Assembly (NCBI RefSeq): GCF_003006155.1
Contig: NZ_CP023559.1
Coordinates: forward strand, 1,116,001-1,180,000
Reading direction: 5' to 3'
Source of the DNA: Salinicola tamaricis
GTDB taxonomy: Bacteria; Pseudomonadota; Gammaproteobacteria; Pseudomonadales; Halomonadaceae
Length of the DNA: 64,000 nucleotides
The notes beneath the pieces are model-generated. The model was not told the origin of the DNA. It saw nothing but the letters and a program-made list of their open reading frames with translations, and did no database searches. Of this stretch, positions 37,810 through 50,583 are shown in pieces (positions within the stretch are counted from its first letter, which is position 1; every line of letters starts with the position of its first letter). The translations under genes were made by a program, and so were the position numbers.

Positions 37810-38325
37810 GTGACCAGACAGCACTCTTTCAGCCACGACGATCTGCTGAAATGCAGCCGGGGGGAACTGTTCGGCCCCGGCAACGCCCAGCTCCCCGCGC
37901 CCAACATGCTGATGCTCGATCGCATCACGCAGATCAACGAGGATGGCGGCAAGTACCACAAGGGCGAGATCATCGCCGAGTTGGATATCCACCCCGACCT
38001 GTGGTTCTTCCAGTGCCATTTTCCCGGTGATCCGGTGATGCCGGGCTGCCTCGGCCTCGACGCCATGTGGCAGCTGGTCGGCTTTCATCTCGGCTGGCTG
38101 GGCAACCCGGGGCGCGGTCGGGCACTGGGTTGCGGCGAGGTCAAGTTCTCGGGCCAGATCCTGCCCGACGCCGGCCAAGTCTCCTACCACATCGAGATCA
38201 AGCGCGTGATCACGCGGCGCCTGGTTCTGGGGATTGCCGACGGCACCCTGGCGGTGGACGGCAAGGACATCTATCAGGCCAAGGATCTACGCGTCGGCCT
38301 TTTCACCAACACTGAGACTTTCTGA
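37810..38325 (+). CDS. fabA: 3-hydroxydecanoyl-ACP dehydratase/isomerase FabA
   Basis: 171 residues with a GTG start at 37810 ([20 protein letters not shown]), which gives the family length; a longer frame upstream is rejected. Conserved core: [15 protein letters not shown], active-site His in [14 protein letters not shown] and Asp in [17 protein letters not shown], then [14 protein letters not shown]. It dehydrates 3-hydroxydecanoyl-ACP and isomerises it to the cis-3 form, the branch point to unsaturated fatty acids. It is followed after 13 nt by fabB, the usual fabAB operon. The ribosome-binding site is weak. Confidence 0.93.
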   Translation: MTRQHSFSHDDLLKCSRGELFGPGNAQLPAPNMLMLDRITQINEDGGKYHKGEIIAELDIHPDLWFFQCHFPGDPVMPGCLGLDAMWQLVGFHLGWLGNPGRGRALGCGEVKFSGQILPDAGQVSYHIEIKRVITRRLVLGIADGTLAVDGKDIYQAKDLRVGLFTNTETF

Positions 38326-38338
38326 GCGGGAGGCTTCC

Positions 38339-39553
38339 ATGAAACGAGTGGTAGTCACCGGACTGGGTATCGTGTCCTGTCTGGGCAATGACGCCCAGCA
38401 GGTACTGGACGCCCTGCGCCAGGGACGCTCCGGCATTCGCTACAAGCCGGAATACGCCGAGCTCGGTTTCCGCAGTCAGGTGGCGGGGAGCGTGGAGATC
38501 GACATCGACGCGCTCGTCGACCGCAAGCAGCTGCGCTTCATGGGCGACGCCGCGGCCTATGCCTATATCGCCATGCAGCAGGCGATCGACGACTCGGGCC
38601 TGGCGGCCGACGCCATCTCGAATCCGCGTACCGGCCTGATCGCGGGCTCCGGCGGCGCCTCCAGCGCCAACCAGGTCGAGGCGGCGGACATCATGCGCCA
38701 GAAAGGCCTGCGCCGTGTCGGCCCCTATCGCGTCACTCGGACCATGGGCAGCACCGTCTCGGCGTGCCTGGCGACACCGTTCCAGATCAAGGGGATCAAC
38801 TACTCGATCTCCTCGGCCTGCGCCACCTCCGCGCACTGCATCGGCAGCGCGGTCGAGCAGATCCAGCTGGGCAAGCAGGATGTGGTCTTCGCCGGTGGCG
38901 GCGAGGAGGAGCACTGGACGCTGTCGTGCCTGTTCGACGCCATGGGCGCGCTGAGCACCGGCTACAACGACACGCCGGAGAAAGCCTCGCGCCCCTACGA
39001 CACCGATCGCGATGGCTTCATCATCGCCGGCGGTGGCGGCATGCTGGTGATCGAAGAGCTGGAGCACGCCAAGGCGCGCGGGGCCAAGATCTATGCCGAG
39101 ATCACCGGCTACGGTGCCACCTCCGACGGCCACGACATGGTCGCCCCCTCGGGTGAAGGCGCGGCGCGCTGCATGCGCCAGGCACTCGCCGGCCTCGACG
39201 GCAGCGTCGACTACATCAATACCCACGGCACCTCGACGCCGGTGGGCGATGTCGCCGAGCTCAAGGCGATCCGCGAGGTCTTCGGTGACAGCACGCCGGC
39301 GATGAGTTCGACCAAGTCGCTCACCGGCCACTCGCTGGGCCACCGGGGTCCAGGAAGCGATCTATTCGCTGCTGATGATGGAAACCGCTTCCTGTGCGCT
39401 TCGGCCAACATCGACAATCTCGATGAACAGGCCAGCGGTTTCGATATAGTGCGAACGCGCCGTGACGACGTCGAGATCAAGCGCGTGCTCTCCAACAGCT
39501 TCGGCTTTGGCGGCACCAACGCTTGCCTGGTGTTCGACCGCTACGACGACTGA
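38339..39553 (+). CDS. fabB: 3-oxoacyl-ACP synthase I FabB (compensated frameshifts)
   Basis: 404 residues; ATG at 38339 after GGGAGG. Catalytic Cys in [14 protein letters not shown], His in [13 protein letters not shown], Lys/His in [12 protein letters not shown]. It elongates cis-3-decenoyl-ACP for unsaturated fatty acids. Between GHSLG and [10 protein letters not shown] (39345-39400) the translation [16 protein letters not shown] is foreign; adding two bases at the start and one G at the end gives [18 protein letters not shown], the normal sequence. The net loss is three bases, so the frame looks intact although about 18 residues are wrong. Confidence 0.93.
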   Translation: MKRVVVTGLGIVSCLGNDAQQVLDALRQGRSGIRYKPEYAELGFRSQVAGSVEIDIDALVDRKQLRFMGDAAAYAYIAMQQAIDDSGLAADAISNPRTGLIAGSGGASSANQVEAADIMRQKGLRRVGPYRVTRTMGSTVSACLATPFQIKGINYSISSACATSAHCIGSAVEQIQLGKQDVVFAGGGEEEHWTLSCLFDAMGALSTGYNDTPEKASRPYDTDRDGFIIAGGGGMLVIEELEHAKARGAKIYAEITGYGATSDGHDMVAPSGEGAARCMRQALAGLDGSVDYINTHGTSTPVGDVAELKAIREVFGDSTPAMSSTKSLTGHSLGHRGPGSDLFAADDGNRFLCASANIDNLDEQASGFDIVRTRRDDVEIKRVLSNSFGFGGTNACLVFDRYDD

Positions 39554-40494
39554 ACCCGGATAGGGCTCGATCGCAAAAAAGGCGCCTCGCGGGGCGCCTT
39601 TTTCGTGGCCGGTACTCTCTCGTAGCCGGTACTCTCTCGTAGCCGGTAATCTCTTGTAGCCGGCCTTCTCTCGTGGCCGGTCCTCTGCCCTCCCCCCACC
39701 GCGCAGTCACGTCACTCGGGCTGGCGTGGGATACCCGCTCAGAGGGCAGCTTGGTCGGTGCCTCTTGCACCCCCTGCGGCGGCCGCGGTACCTCGGATAT
39801 CTCTCCCAACCGCGCTTCGATCCACTGCTCAACATCCGCCATTACGGCATCCGGCGTGCGACCTTCGGTGGCGATCGGCTCGCCCACCACCACCCGGAGC
39901 TCGCCGGGCTGCTTGACCCAGTGGCGTCCCCAGCGCTCGCCGGCATTGTGCGCCACCGGCAGCACCGGCACCCCGGCACGGCAGGCGATCACCGCGCCAC
40001 TCTTGTTGAAGCGCCGCCGCTGCCCCGGCGCCACCCGCGTACCCTCGGGAAAGATCAGCACCGAGAGGCCCTCGTCCAGCCGCTGCTTGCCGTGGGAGAG
40101 CACCTGGCGCATGGCGGTAGACGGTTTGGAACGATCCAGCGGGATCGGCTTGAGCAGGCGTACCCCCAGCCGAACAGCGGGATGCTCAGCAGCTCCTGCT
40201 TGAGCACCGTGCAGATCGGCGTCTTCAGCAGCTGCAGATAGACCGTTTCCCACTCGCTCTGGTGGTTGGCCAGCACCACGCAGGGCCCTCGGGCACGCGC
40301 TCGCGCCCCTCGATGCGATAGCGCACGCCGCAGGTCAATGACAACCAGCGCATGATGAAGCGGTTGTGGCAGTTGAACAGGCGGAAGCGGCCGCGCAGCG
40401 GCAGCATCAGTCCCAGCGGCAGCATCAGCAGCCCCGAGACCAGAATCGCCAGAAAATAGCCGGCATAGAAGATCAGACTGCGAATCACGTTCAT
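39477..40494 (-). CDS. PlsC-like 1-acyl-glycerol-3-phosphate acyltransferase (frameshifted, uncertain C-terminus)
   Basis: ATG at 40494 ([20 protein letters not shown]) overlaps the TGA of the SDR gene upstream (ATGA). N-terminal membrane helices; acyltransferase motif [14 protein letters not shown] (HX4E), then [13 protein letters not shown] and [12 protein letters not shown] (motif III), [13 protein letters not shown]. Shifts lie near 40300 and 40165. The usual protein would end near [11 protein letters not shown] (about 39780). The frame instead stays open through a 17-bp tandem repeat and the fabB terminator into antisense fabB, stopping at 39477. The last 100 residues are doubtful. It acylates lysophosphatidate in phospholipid synthesis. 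Confidence 0.75.
39575..39603 (+). terminator. Terminator after fabB
   Basis: A-run plus stem GGCGCC (39581-39586), loop TCGCGG, stem GGCGCC (39593-39598), then five T. With the flanking A/T pairs the stem extends to 11-12 bp. It lies 22 nt past the fabB stop. Confidence 0.9.
39604..39688. repeat. 17-bp tandem repeat, five copies
   Basis: Unit CGTAGCCGGTACTCTCT with variants: 39604-39620, 39621-39637, 39638-39654, 39655-39671 and 39672-39688. Since 17 is not a multiple of three, all minus-strand frames pass through it; none has a stop there. It starts right after the fabB terminator. Confidence 0.85.
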
Positions 40495-41367
40495 GTTTCT
40501 GCCACCGCTTCCTGGCTTCCATAGTGCTGCTGACACCAGCTATCCAGCATCAGTCCGAGTTCCACCCGCCACGCCTTCTGATGAATGCCGAAGACATCGA
40601 GCAGCCGACGGCAGTCGAACCCGCCGCAGCGGCGTATCGTGGTGCTGATTGAGCGCCTGGAGTTCGCCCAGCGCGGCGGTCTGGCCGACCCCTTCCAAGC
40701 GGGTCGCCAGCTGCATCTTGACCACCGAGACGAAGGTGTAGCGGCTGATCGGCTCGACCCCGCAGAGGTGGTAGGTACCCCAGGCGCTGGCGCCGCTGTC
40801 GAGCTGCAGCAGGATGCCGCATAGCGCCCGCGCCACCGCACTGACCGAAGTCGGACAGACGATCAGATCCTGGGCCGAGCGGATCGTCTCGCCGCCGCGC
40901 AGTGCCGCGATCAGCGGGCCGAGCCAGCTATCCTCGCCGTCGAGCCCGAACAGCGGTCCCAGACGCAATACCAGGTGGCGCGGATGCGCACGCAAGCGCT
41001 CGCCGGTGGTGACCAGCCGGCGCAGGGTCTCGTCCCGTGGCGCGGGCATCGTGGTCTCGTCGATCGGGGTGTCGGCGCCATCCTCGAACAGGGTGTCCGA
41101 GACGCACCAGATCAGTGCGATCTGCTGCTGCCGGCACAAATCGATCAGCGCCTCGAGGTGATCGCAGTGGGCGTAGACCTCGGCCGGCTCGGCCTGCCCC
41201 GGGTTCGACAGCGGCGGCACGATCACCGCATCCGCACCCAGTGCCGCCAGCGTGGCCGCATCCGGCAACTGCTCGAGCGGGGCGAAGGTGATGTCGCTGC
41301 GGCTCTCGGCGAGACGCGTCAGCGCCACGCCGAGACAGTGGCGGGGGTGGGCGATCAGGCACTTCAC
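40491..41367 (-). CDS. Atypical SDR / sugar-nucleotide-epimerase-like protein (one frameshift)
   Basis: About 292 residues. GTG start at 41365-41367 (KCLIAHPRHCLGVALTRLAE). The layout follows RmlD-like extended SDRs: HCDHLEALIDLCRQQ, ALIWCVSDTLFEDG, LRLGPLFGLDG, VSAVARALCGILL, WGTYHLCGVEPISRYTFVSV. The canonical GxxGxxG motif is degenerate at the N-terminus, so NAD binding is uncertain. A shift near 40620 leads to CRRLLDVFGIHQKAWR and the TGA overlapping the acyltransferase ATG. Translational coupling suggests a joint envelope-lipid role; the substrate is unknown. Confidence 0.7.
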
Positions 41368-41376
41368 GCGGCCACC

Positions 41377-41436
41377 TCGATGACTGGTGACGCGATGACC
41401 GACGAATCGATGGCTGGTGACGCGATGACGTGCGGC
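41377..41436. repeat. 30-bp direct duplication upstream of the SDR gene
   Basis: Two adjacent imperfect copies of TCGATGACTGGTGACGCGAT plus ten bases. They lie just before the GTG start of the SDR gene and could hold its promoter region, but no -10/-35 pair was found. Confidence 0.6.
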
Positions 41437-41572
41437 CCGATGGCGCCCATCTGGATAGCTTCCACGCTGTTCTCTCCTTGATCTGTGTCGGCTCGCCGCG
41501 CGGAAATCCGGGACACCCCCAGGGCCGACTCGGGCTATGCTGGAGGCCACCGCCCCTCGACAGGAGAATCCC

Positions 41573-42445
41573 ATGTCCCGAGACGCCACTGCGCTGTGGG
41601 AAGTCAACGCCCGGCTGGGCGAAGGTCCCGTCTGGTCGCCGGCCCACGGCGCGCTGCTGTTCGTCGATATTCTCGGCGCCCGCCTTCACGCCTGGCGCCC
41701 GGCGGACGATACCCGACGCAGCTGGACGCTCAGCGAGGCGTGCTGCTGGCTGCTGCCGCGCGATACCGGCGGTTTCGTCGCCGGGCTGCGCTCCGGCGTG
41801 GTCGAGCTCGACTTCGATCTCGAGCAGGGGCCGCGCCCGGGCAAGCGACTGACGCCGATCGAGTGGCTGCCGGAGGGGGATCGCCTCAACGACGCCAAGA
41901 GCGATGGCCACGGCCGGCTCTGGTTCGGCTCGATGGACGCGGCCGAAGTCCACGCCGGCGGCTATCTCTATCGCCTCGATGGCCGCGGCCTGATCGAGAT
42001 GGACCGCGACTACCACATCACCAACGGCCCGGCTATCTCACCCGACGGGGCCACACTTTATCACAACGACAGCGCCCGCCAGACCGTCTTCGCCTTCGAT
42101 CTGAGCGACTCGGGCGAGCTCTCGCGCAAGCGTGAGCACATTCGTCTCGCCCCCGGCGCCGGCTATCCCGACGGTATGACCTGCGACCGCGAGGGCGGCC
42201 TGTGGCTGGCACTCTGGGATGGTCGGCGCGTGGCCCGCTATCACCCCGACGGCAGCCTCGACCGTGAGGTCGCGCTGCCGGTATCGCGGCCCACCTCCTG
42301 CGCCTTCGGCGGCGAGGCGTTCGACCGCTTGTTCGTCACCTCGGCGGCGGTGGGCTGCGCCGACGAGCCGCTCGCCGGGGCGCTGTTCGAGATCCCGGTC
42401 GAGATCGGCGGCAGCACCCCGACGCCGCTCTCACTGCCGGTGTGA
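41573..42445 (+). CDS. SMP-30/gluconolactonase-family protein
   Basis: 290 residues, intact; ATG at 41573 after AGGAGA. The six-bladed propeller motifs are visible: VNARLGEGPVWSPAHGALLF with the metal-binding Glu, DRLNDAKSDGHGRLWFGSMD with Asn/Asp ligands, GPAISPDGATLYHNDS and GYPDGMTCDREGGLWLALWD with the catalytic Asp. It hydrolyses sugar lactones such as gluconolactone or arabinolactone with a divalent cation. No sugar-catabolic partner is adjacent, so the substrate is open. Confidence 0.88.
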   Translation: MSRDATALWEVNARLGEGPVWSPAHGALLFVDILGARLHAWRPADDTRRSWTLSEACCWLLPRDTGGFVAGLRSGVVELDFDLEQGPRPGKRLTPIEWLPEGDRLNDAKSDGHGRLWFGSMDAAEVHAGGYLYRLDGRGLIEMDRDYHITNGPAISPDGATLYHNDSARQTVFAFDLSDSGELSRKREHIRLAPGAGYPDGMTCDREGGLWLALWDGRRVARYHPDGSLDREVALPVSRPTSCAFGGEAFDRLFVTSAAVGCADEPLAGALFEIPVEIGGSTPTPLSLPV

Positions 42446-42464
42446 CCCGCCCCGGGCACCATCT

Positions 42465-44515
42465 TCAGGCGCCCTGCGGGCGCAGCACGCGGCGATAGAA
42501 GCCGAGGCAGACCACGACGAAGACCGCCAAACCCAGCCACTGGGCGGTGCCGGCGAAGCCGGCGCCAACCAGTGCCAGCGGTGCCGGCGAGCCGCTCAGT
42601 CCGATCACACCGGCCAGCAGCACACCGACCAGACTCTCGCCGACGATCAGCCCTGAAGCGAGCAGTACCGCGCGCCGGCGTGGGCGCTCGGCATGGACCG
42701 CCAGCTCGACACCCTTGGCCCGGGCGCGGGCACGCAGACGCCGCTCGATCAGCCAGCCGATCACGGCACCGATCACCAGCGGCATGATGATGCTCGGCGG
42801 CAGATAGATGCCGATCCCTACCGCCAGCACCGGCAGCCGTGCACTGCCGCCGCGCCGGCGCAGCAGCTCGTCGATGCCGATCAGCGCCGCCCCCAGGGCC
42901 AGGCCGATGCCGAGCATGCCCCACTCGAGATCGTGGTCGAAGACACCGCGCACGATCGCGGTCATCAAGGAGGCCTGCGGCGCCCCAGCGCCTGGGCCGG
43001 GTCCATGCCCGGCCGCGGCATGGCACCGGCGAAGCCGTAGGCGTGGTAGAGCAGCGAAAGCACCGGCGGGATCACCAGCGCACCCACCACGCAGCCGATG
43101 ATCAGCGCCACCTGCTGGCGCCACGGCGTGGCCCCGACCAGGTAGCCGGTCTTGAGATCCTGCAGATTGTCGTTGGCGATCGCCGCCACCGCCAGGATCA
43201 CCGAGGTGACGAACAGCGCCAACGCCGTCGGCAGGCGCTGGGCGACCGCCGGGTCTAGGCTGGCCAGGGCATCGCTGACGGCGTCGAAGCCCAGCAGCAT
43301 CAGCGAGACCAGGATCACCGCGACGATGCCGATGCCCGAGATCGGGCTGCTCGACGACCCCACCAGACCCGCCATGTAGCCGCAGGCGGCGGCGATCAGA
43401 AAACCGAACACGCCGGCGAACAGCACGCAGCCCAGTGTCAGTGTCCAGAGTGGTGCCGCCGCCAGCGTCGGCGCCGCCTGATGCAGAAAGTGCGCGAATA
43501 CCAGCGTCAACAGCACCAGCAGCAGGGCGGTCAGCCCCAGCAGCAGGCCGGCGGGCAGGTCGCGTTCGGTGCGCAGCGGACGCGCCTCGCTGCCACCACG
43601 CATTGCCCCGAAGGAGGCGCGGATGCCCTGGAGCATCGGCTTGAACAGCGTCGCCAGGGTCCACAGCGCGGCGATGCCGATGGTCCCGGCACCGATGAAG
43701 CGCACCTTCTCCGACCATAGCGCCATCCCCGCCGCGGCCAGGCCCTGCCCCGCCGCCGGGGTGATCGCGGTGAGCCAGGGGACGGCGACGCCCCAGGCGA
43801 TCAATGTGCCGATCAGCATCGCGATGCCGCCGACGATCCCCACCAGGTAGCCGGCCCAGACCAGCGCCAGCGAAAAGCCGGTGGCGAGCTGGACGGCGCT
43901 GCGCCCCACCGCGAACCACACACTGATGCTCTCCGCCAGCAACCGCAGCCCGCCGCTGGCGAAGGCGAACGCCGCCGCCACGCCGGCGCCGAGGGCGATC
44001 TCGCCGGCCCCCGTCTGCTCGCGCCGGGCGCTCTCCGGCGTCGACTCGGCGCGCTGCGTCGCCTGGCTGCCGACCTCGAGGATCTCGGCCGCGGCGATCC
44101 CCTCCGGATAGGGCAGATCACTCTGCACCACCATCACCCGGCGCAGCGGAATGGTGTAGAGCACGCCCAGAATGCCGCCGATGGCGCAGATCGCCGAGGT
44201 CTGCCAGAACGGAAAGCCCTGCCAGTAGCCGATCATCAGTAGTCCCGGCAGCACGAAGATGATCGCCGAGAGGGTGCCCGCCGCCGAGGCCTGGGTCTGC
44301 ACCATGTTGTTCTCGAGCTTGTTGGCGCCTGGCAGACGGCAGAGCACCGCCATCGAGATCACCGCAGCCGGGATCGCCGAGGCGAAGGTAAGGCCCACCT
44401 TGAGCCCCAGATAGACGTTGGAGGCGGTGAACAGCAGGGTGATGGCGGCACCCAGCAAAACACCTCGCAGCGTCAGTTCAGGCAGCCTGACGGCGTCGGG
44501 TATCCGGTGTGACAT
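42465..44515 (-). CDS. OPT-family oligopeptide/metal-chelate transporter (one frameshift)
   Basis: About 683 residues with some 14-16 hydrophobic segments. Start ATG 44515 (MSHRIPDAVRLPELTLRGVL). The OPT motifs are evident: LFTASNVYLGLKVGLTFASA, NNMVQTQASAAGTLSAIIF, DLPYPEGIAAAEIL, NDNLQDLKTGYLVGATPWRQ. A shift near 42980 joins MDPAQALG to PQASLMTAIVRGVFDHDLEW, followed by IGIYLPPSIIMPLVIGAVIG and further helices to 42465. Inner-membrane, proton-coupled uptake of peptides or metal chelates is the family role. Confidence 0.88.
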
Positions 44516-44682
44516 GACAAGAGACTCTCGAGCTGGAAGACAGGGCCCGCCGGGCCCCAGCCTGGCGGCGACGCGGACGTCGGCACCGGGGTGATCATTA
44601 GAAGGCTATCGAACCCGCCATTCTAATCCGCCGCCCGAAAGGCGTCGAGTCACACCGCCGGTAAGGCGATGTCACGGGATGT

Positions 44683-44777
44683 CGGCCAGGGAAGGCGCCC
44701 ATCGCAAAAACCGCCGGGAGCGGTTTTGCACGTCGCGCAGCGACGACCCGCAGGGTGGGCGCCAGGGAAGGCGCCCA
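44683..44777. repeat. Four-hairpin intergenic repeat element, copy B
   Basis: The same architecture and order as copy A at 14321-14427: GGCCAGGGAAGGCGCCC; GCAAAAACCG...CGGTTTTGC around CCGGGAG; ACGTCGC-GCA-GCGACG; GTGGGCGCCAGGGAAGGCGCCCAC; then an A-run and a terminator. Stem bases differ between copies but pairing is kept, while the CAGGGA(A/T)GG core and ACGTCGC block are shared. Confidence 0.7.
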
Positions 44778-44778
44778 C

Positions 44779-44802
44779 AAAAAAACCCCGCCGAGGCGGG
44801 GT
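44779..44802 (-). terminator. Terminator after ssb
   Basis: On the minus strand ACCCCGC-CTCG-GCGGGGT followed by seven T, 22 nt past the ssb stop. Confidence 0.9.
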
Positions 44803-44824
44803 CATCACCTGCCGCGCGGGCGAA

Positions 44825-45431
44825 TCAGAACGGGATTTCGTCGTCGAAATCGTCGAAGCTGCCCGGATTCGGCGCGCCGTAGTTGGCGTTCTGCTGGTTG
44901 GGCTGCGGCGCCGGCTGGTTCTGCGGCGGACGCTGGGGCTGGTTGCCGTAGCTGCCCTGCTGCCGGCGCCGGCTGCTGCTGACCATAGCCGCCCTGCTGG
45001 GCCGGGGCGGGCTGCTGCTGGCCATAGCCACCCTGGGGCTGCTGCGGCGCGCCGCCATACTGGTTCTGGTTGTAGTCACCACCGCCCTGACCGCTGCGCG
45101 AGTCGAGCATCTGCATGTCGTTGCCGACGATCTCGGTGGAGTAGCGATCCTGGCCATCCTGCCCCTGCCACTTGCGAGTCTGCAGGCGCCCTTCGATATA
45201 GATCCGCGAACCCTTCTTGACGTACTGCTGGGCGATTTCCGCCAGCTTGTTGAACAGCACCACGCTGTGCCACTCGGTACGCTCCTGACGCTGGCCGCTC
45301 TGACGGTCGGTCCAGGTATCGGTGGTCGCGATGCGCAGGTTGCACACCGGATTGCCCGACGGCAGGAAGCGGACTTCCGGATCCTGTCCCAGGTTGCCGA
45401 TCAGGATGACTTTGTTCACACCTCGGGCCAT
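44825..45431 (-). CDS. ssb: Single-stranded DNA-binding protein Ssb (one frameshift)
   Basis: About 201 residues. OB fold: [56 protein letters not shown] Gln/Gly/Pro-rich linker with repeated [11 protein letters not shown] units follows. A shift near 44965 in this repetitive part leads to the correct end, [11 protein letters not shown], the acidic tip that recruits repair and replication proteins. It is downstream of the MFS gene and divergent as a pair from uvrA, a common arrangement. Confidence 0.93.
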
Positions 45432-45467
45432 CGTTGTCTCCTTGCCTTACCTGCGTTTACGACGCCC

Positions 45468-46850
45468 TCAGGCGTCGGTTCGTTGCCATTGATTGCCGGT
45501 GATACGGGCCAGCGCTTCGGCGTCCAGGCGCTGGCGGTCGACCTTGAGATAAGCGACGCGCTCTTCGGGCACGACCATTACGTCCTCGACCCCGGCGACC
45601 GAGGCGAAACGCTCGAGCAGTGTATCGAGCATGCCCATGGATTGCGCGTCCAGCGGTACGATTTCGCTCGACAGGTGGCGCGGCGCGGGCATTCTCCACA
45701 CCACCGCCAGCCAGATCGCCCCGATCACTGCAGCGCCGAGGAACACACTGTGGATCCCCAGCCCCTGGGACAGCGCCCCGCCCAGGGTGCCGCCCAAAAA
45801 GGCGCCGAGGAACTGACTGGTGAGTAGACCCCCCATGGCGGTTGCCCTTGCCCCGGCCGGCGCCAGCTTGCTGATCATCGAGGGCAGGGTTGCCTCGAGC
45901 AGATTGAAGACCACGAAGAAGCCCCACAGCAGCGCCAGCAGTGCGACGCGGTCGTCCCCCAGCTCACTGAAACCGAGCAGGATGAGGGTCATGGCCGCCA
46001 CGGCGCCGACGAACACCGGCTTCATCTTGCGATACTTCTCGGCCACGATCACCAACGGCACCATGGCCAGGAAGGCCAGCGCCATCACCGGCAGATAGAC
46101 CCAGCCGTGGTGTGCCGGGGCGAAGCCCAGGGCCTCGAGCTGAAACGGCAGCGCGACGAAACAGGCGGTCAGAATCAGATGCAGGGCAAAGATCGAGAAA
46201 TCGAGCCGCAGCAGATCGCCCTGCATCAGGGTGGCACGCAGCTGGCGGCGGTCGAGCCCGACATCGCGGTGGGCCATGCGGCGTGGCGCCTTGGGCACCA
46301 GCTTCCACAGGATCAGCAGGCCGGCGGCGGAGAGCGCCGCGGTGAACCAGAACACCCCGGCCAGCCCGCCGACATCGGCGACCAGCGGCCCCACCACCAT
46401 GGCCACGCCGAAGGCGACACCGATCGACAGACCGATAGTGGCCATCGCCGCGGTGCGGATCTCCTCGCGGGTCTGGTCGGCGAGCAGCGCCATGATGGCG
46501 CCGGCGACCGCGCCACTGCCCTGCAGGCAGCGGCCGATGATGACGACGTAGATCGAGGTGGCGCTGGCCGCCACGACACTGCCGAGAATGAACAGCAGCA
46601 GGCCGCCGGCGATCACCACCTTGCGTCCGAGCCGGTCGGAGAGCAGGCCGAAGGGAATCTGCAGGATCGCCTGGGTCAGGCCGTAGCCGCCCAGGGCCAG
46701 GCCGACGAGAAAGGGGGTAGCGCCGTCGAGATGGTCGGCGTAGAGCGCCAGGATCGGCAGGACCATGAACAGCCCCAGCATGCGCGAGGCATAGAGGCTG
46801 GCCAGACCCACGATGGCGCGCCGTTCGGTAACGAGAAAACGAGATGTCAT
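45468..46850 (-). CDS. YajR-like MFS transporter with C-terminal YAM domain
   Basis: 460 residues, intact. ATG at 46850 (MTSRFLVTERRAIVGLASLY); an upstream in-frame start is rejected. Twelve transmembrane segments, with motif A as GLLSDRLGRKVVIAGGLLLF. After the last helix (IWLAVVWRMP) a soluble ferredoxin-like domain of about 70 residues (MGMLDTLLERFASVAGVEDV, AYLKVDRQRLDAEAL) matches the YAM domain of YajR. Drug/proton efflux is the family assumption; the natural substrate is unknown. It lies 36 nt upstream of ssb. Confidence 0.87.
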   Translation of the reverse strand: MTSRFLVTERRAIVGLASLYASRMLGLFMVLPILALYADHLDGATPFLVGLALGGYGLTQAILQIPFGLLSDRLGRKVVIAGGLLLFILGSVVAASATSIYVVIIGRCLQGSGAVAGAIMALLADQTREEIRTAAMATIGLSIGVAFGVAMVVGPLVADVGGLAGVFWFTAALSAAGLLILWKLVPKAPRRMAHRDVGLDRRQLRATLMQGDLLRLDFSIFALHLILTACFVALPFQLEALGFAPAHHGWVYLPVMALAFLAMVPLVIVAEKYRKMKPVFVGAVAAMTLILLGFSELGDDRVALLALLWGFFVVFNLLEATLPSMISKLAPAGARATAMGGLLTSQFLGAFLGGTLGGALSQGLGIHSVFLGAAVIGAIWLAVVWRMPAPRHLSSEIVPLDAQSMGMLDTLLERFASVAGVEDVMVVPEERVAYLKVDRQRLDAEALARITGNQWQRTDA

Positions 46851-47054
46851 GGAAGTCACGGCTGGTGAACTCGGCAGAAGCGAGGGAATGAGGGAACCCC
46901 CCATTTTACGCCTCGCCCGGGTCGAGTGAAAGCGCCAGGCGGCGCCAGACGCGGCGTCAGCGTCAGCCCATCGTCTTCGTCGTTATCGCCGCGACCGGTC
47001 GAGGCCGACAGACTGCTATACTGGTCGTTTCCCGCTTCGCTGCACGAGGTAGTC

Positions 47055-49897
<2,843 letters not shown>

Positions 49898-49909
49898 GCG
49901 CCGCTCACT

Positions 49910-49931
49910 GGAAGCGCCTGCGGGCGCTTCC
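49910..49931 (+). terminator. Hairpin after uvrA
   Basis: Perfect stem GGAAGCGCC / GGCGCTTCC with a four-base loop, 13 nt past the uvrA stop. The T-run is lacking, so it may stop transcription poorly. Confidence 0.5.
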
Positions 49932-50061
49932 GTGCCCCTGGCACTCATATATCGGCCGCCTCGGGAGCCGCTATGCACCAGGCGGTCTGGCCTCAGTCCG
50001 CGAGACACGCGCCCCATCGATACACGATCTGCCGACACCGGCCTCTGGTCAAAAAGAAGGG

Positions 50062-50105
50062 ACAAAAAGAAAGCCGGCTGCCCGATCACTCGGACAGCCG
50101 GCTTT
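50062..50105 (-). terminator. Terminator of the alpha operon after rplQ
   Basis: On the minus strand AAAGCCGGCTG (complement of 50095-50105), 14-nt loop, CAGCCGGCTTT, then CTTTTTG. It starts 30 nt past the rplQ stop and closes the whole ribosomal block. Confidence 0.85.
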
Positions 50106-50134
50106 GGTGCCGTTCGGCGGAAACGCGGGGCGAC

Positions 50135-50521
50135 TTACTCGTCGCCAGCAGCTTCCTGAACGGCCGGACGATCGACCAGCTCGACGTAGGCCATCGGCGC
50201 GTTGTCGCCAGCGCGGAAACCGCACTTGAGCACACGGACGTAACCGCCCGGGCGAGTGGCGTAACGCGGGCCAAGCTCGTTGAAGAGCTTGCCGACGGCT
50301 TCCTTGGAGCGAGTGCGGCTGAACGCCAGACGGCGATTCGCCACGCTGTCCTGCTTGGCCAGGGTGATCAGCGGCTCGATATGACGACGCAGCTCCTTGG
50401 CCTTGGGCAGGGTAGTCTTGATCACTTCATGCTCGACCAGCGAGATGCACATGTTCTTGAACATGGCGTGCCGATGCGAGCTGGTCCGATTCAGATGACG
50501 ACCACTCTTACGATGACGCAT
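50135..50521 (-). CDS. rplQ: 50S ribosomal protein L17
   Basis: 128 residues from ATG 50521 ([20 protein letters not shown]) with the family core [20 protein letters not shown] and a late [14 protein letters not shown] tail. A longer frame to 50560 lacks family support. Last gene of the alpha operon, 62 nt after rpoA. Confidence 0.96.
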   Translation of the reverse strand: MRHRKSGRHLNRTSSHRHAMFKNMCISLVEHEVIKTTLPKAKELRRHIEPLITLAKQDSVANRRLAFSRTRSKEAVGKLFNELGPRYATRPGGYVRVLKCGFRAGDNAPMAYVELVDRPAVQEAAGDE

Positions 50522-50583
50522 GATTGCTATTCTTACCAAACTGGTGATTCGAGTCGGCACTCCGGCACCGCCGAGGGCTCGCC

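Larger units (their letters stand above)
44516..44824. other. Intergenic region between OPT gene and ssb
   Basis: 309 bp with no gene. It holds TAGAAT-like -10 sequences for the divergent OPT gene near 44618, the four-hairpin repeat (copy B) and the ssb terminator. Confidence 0.6.

Noticed and set aside
47000-47054. LexA (SOS) box before uvrA
   Set aside because: The sequence ACTGCTATACTGGTC lacks the CTG-N10-CAG pattern. It looks like a -10 region only.
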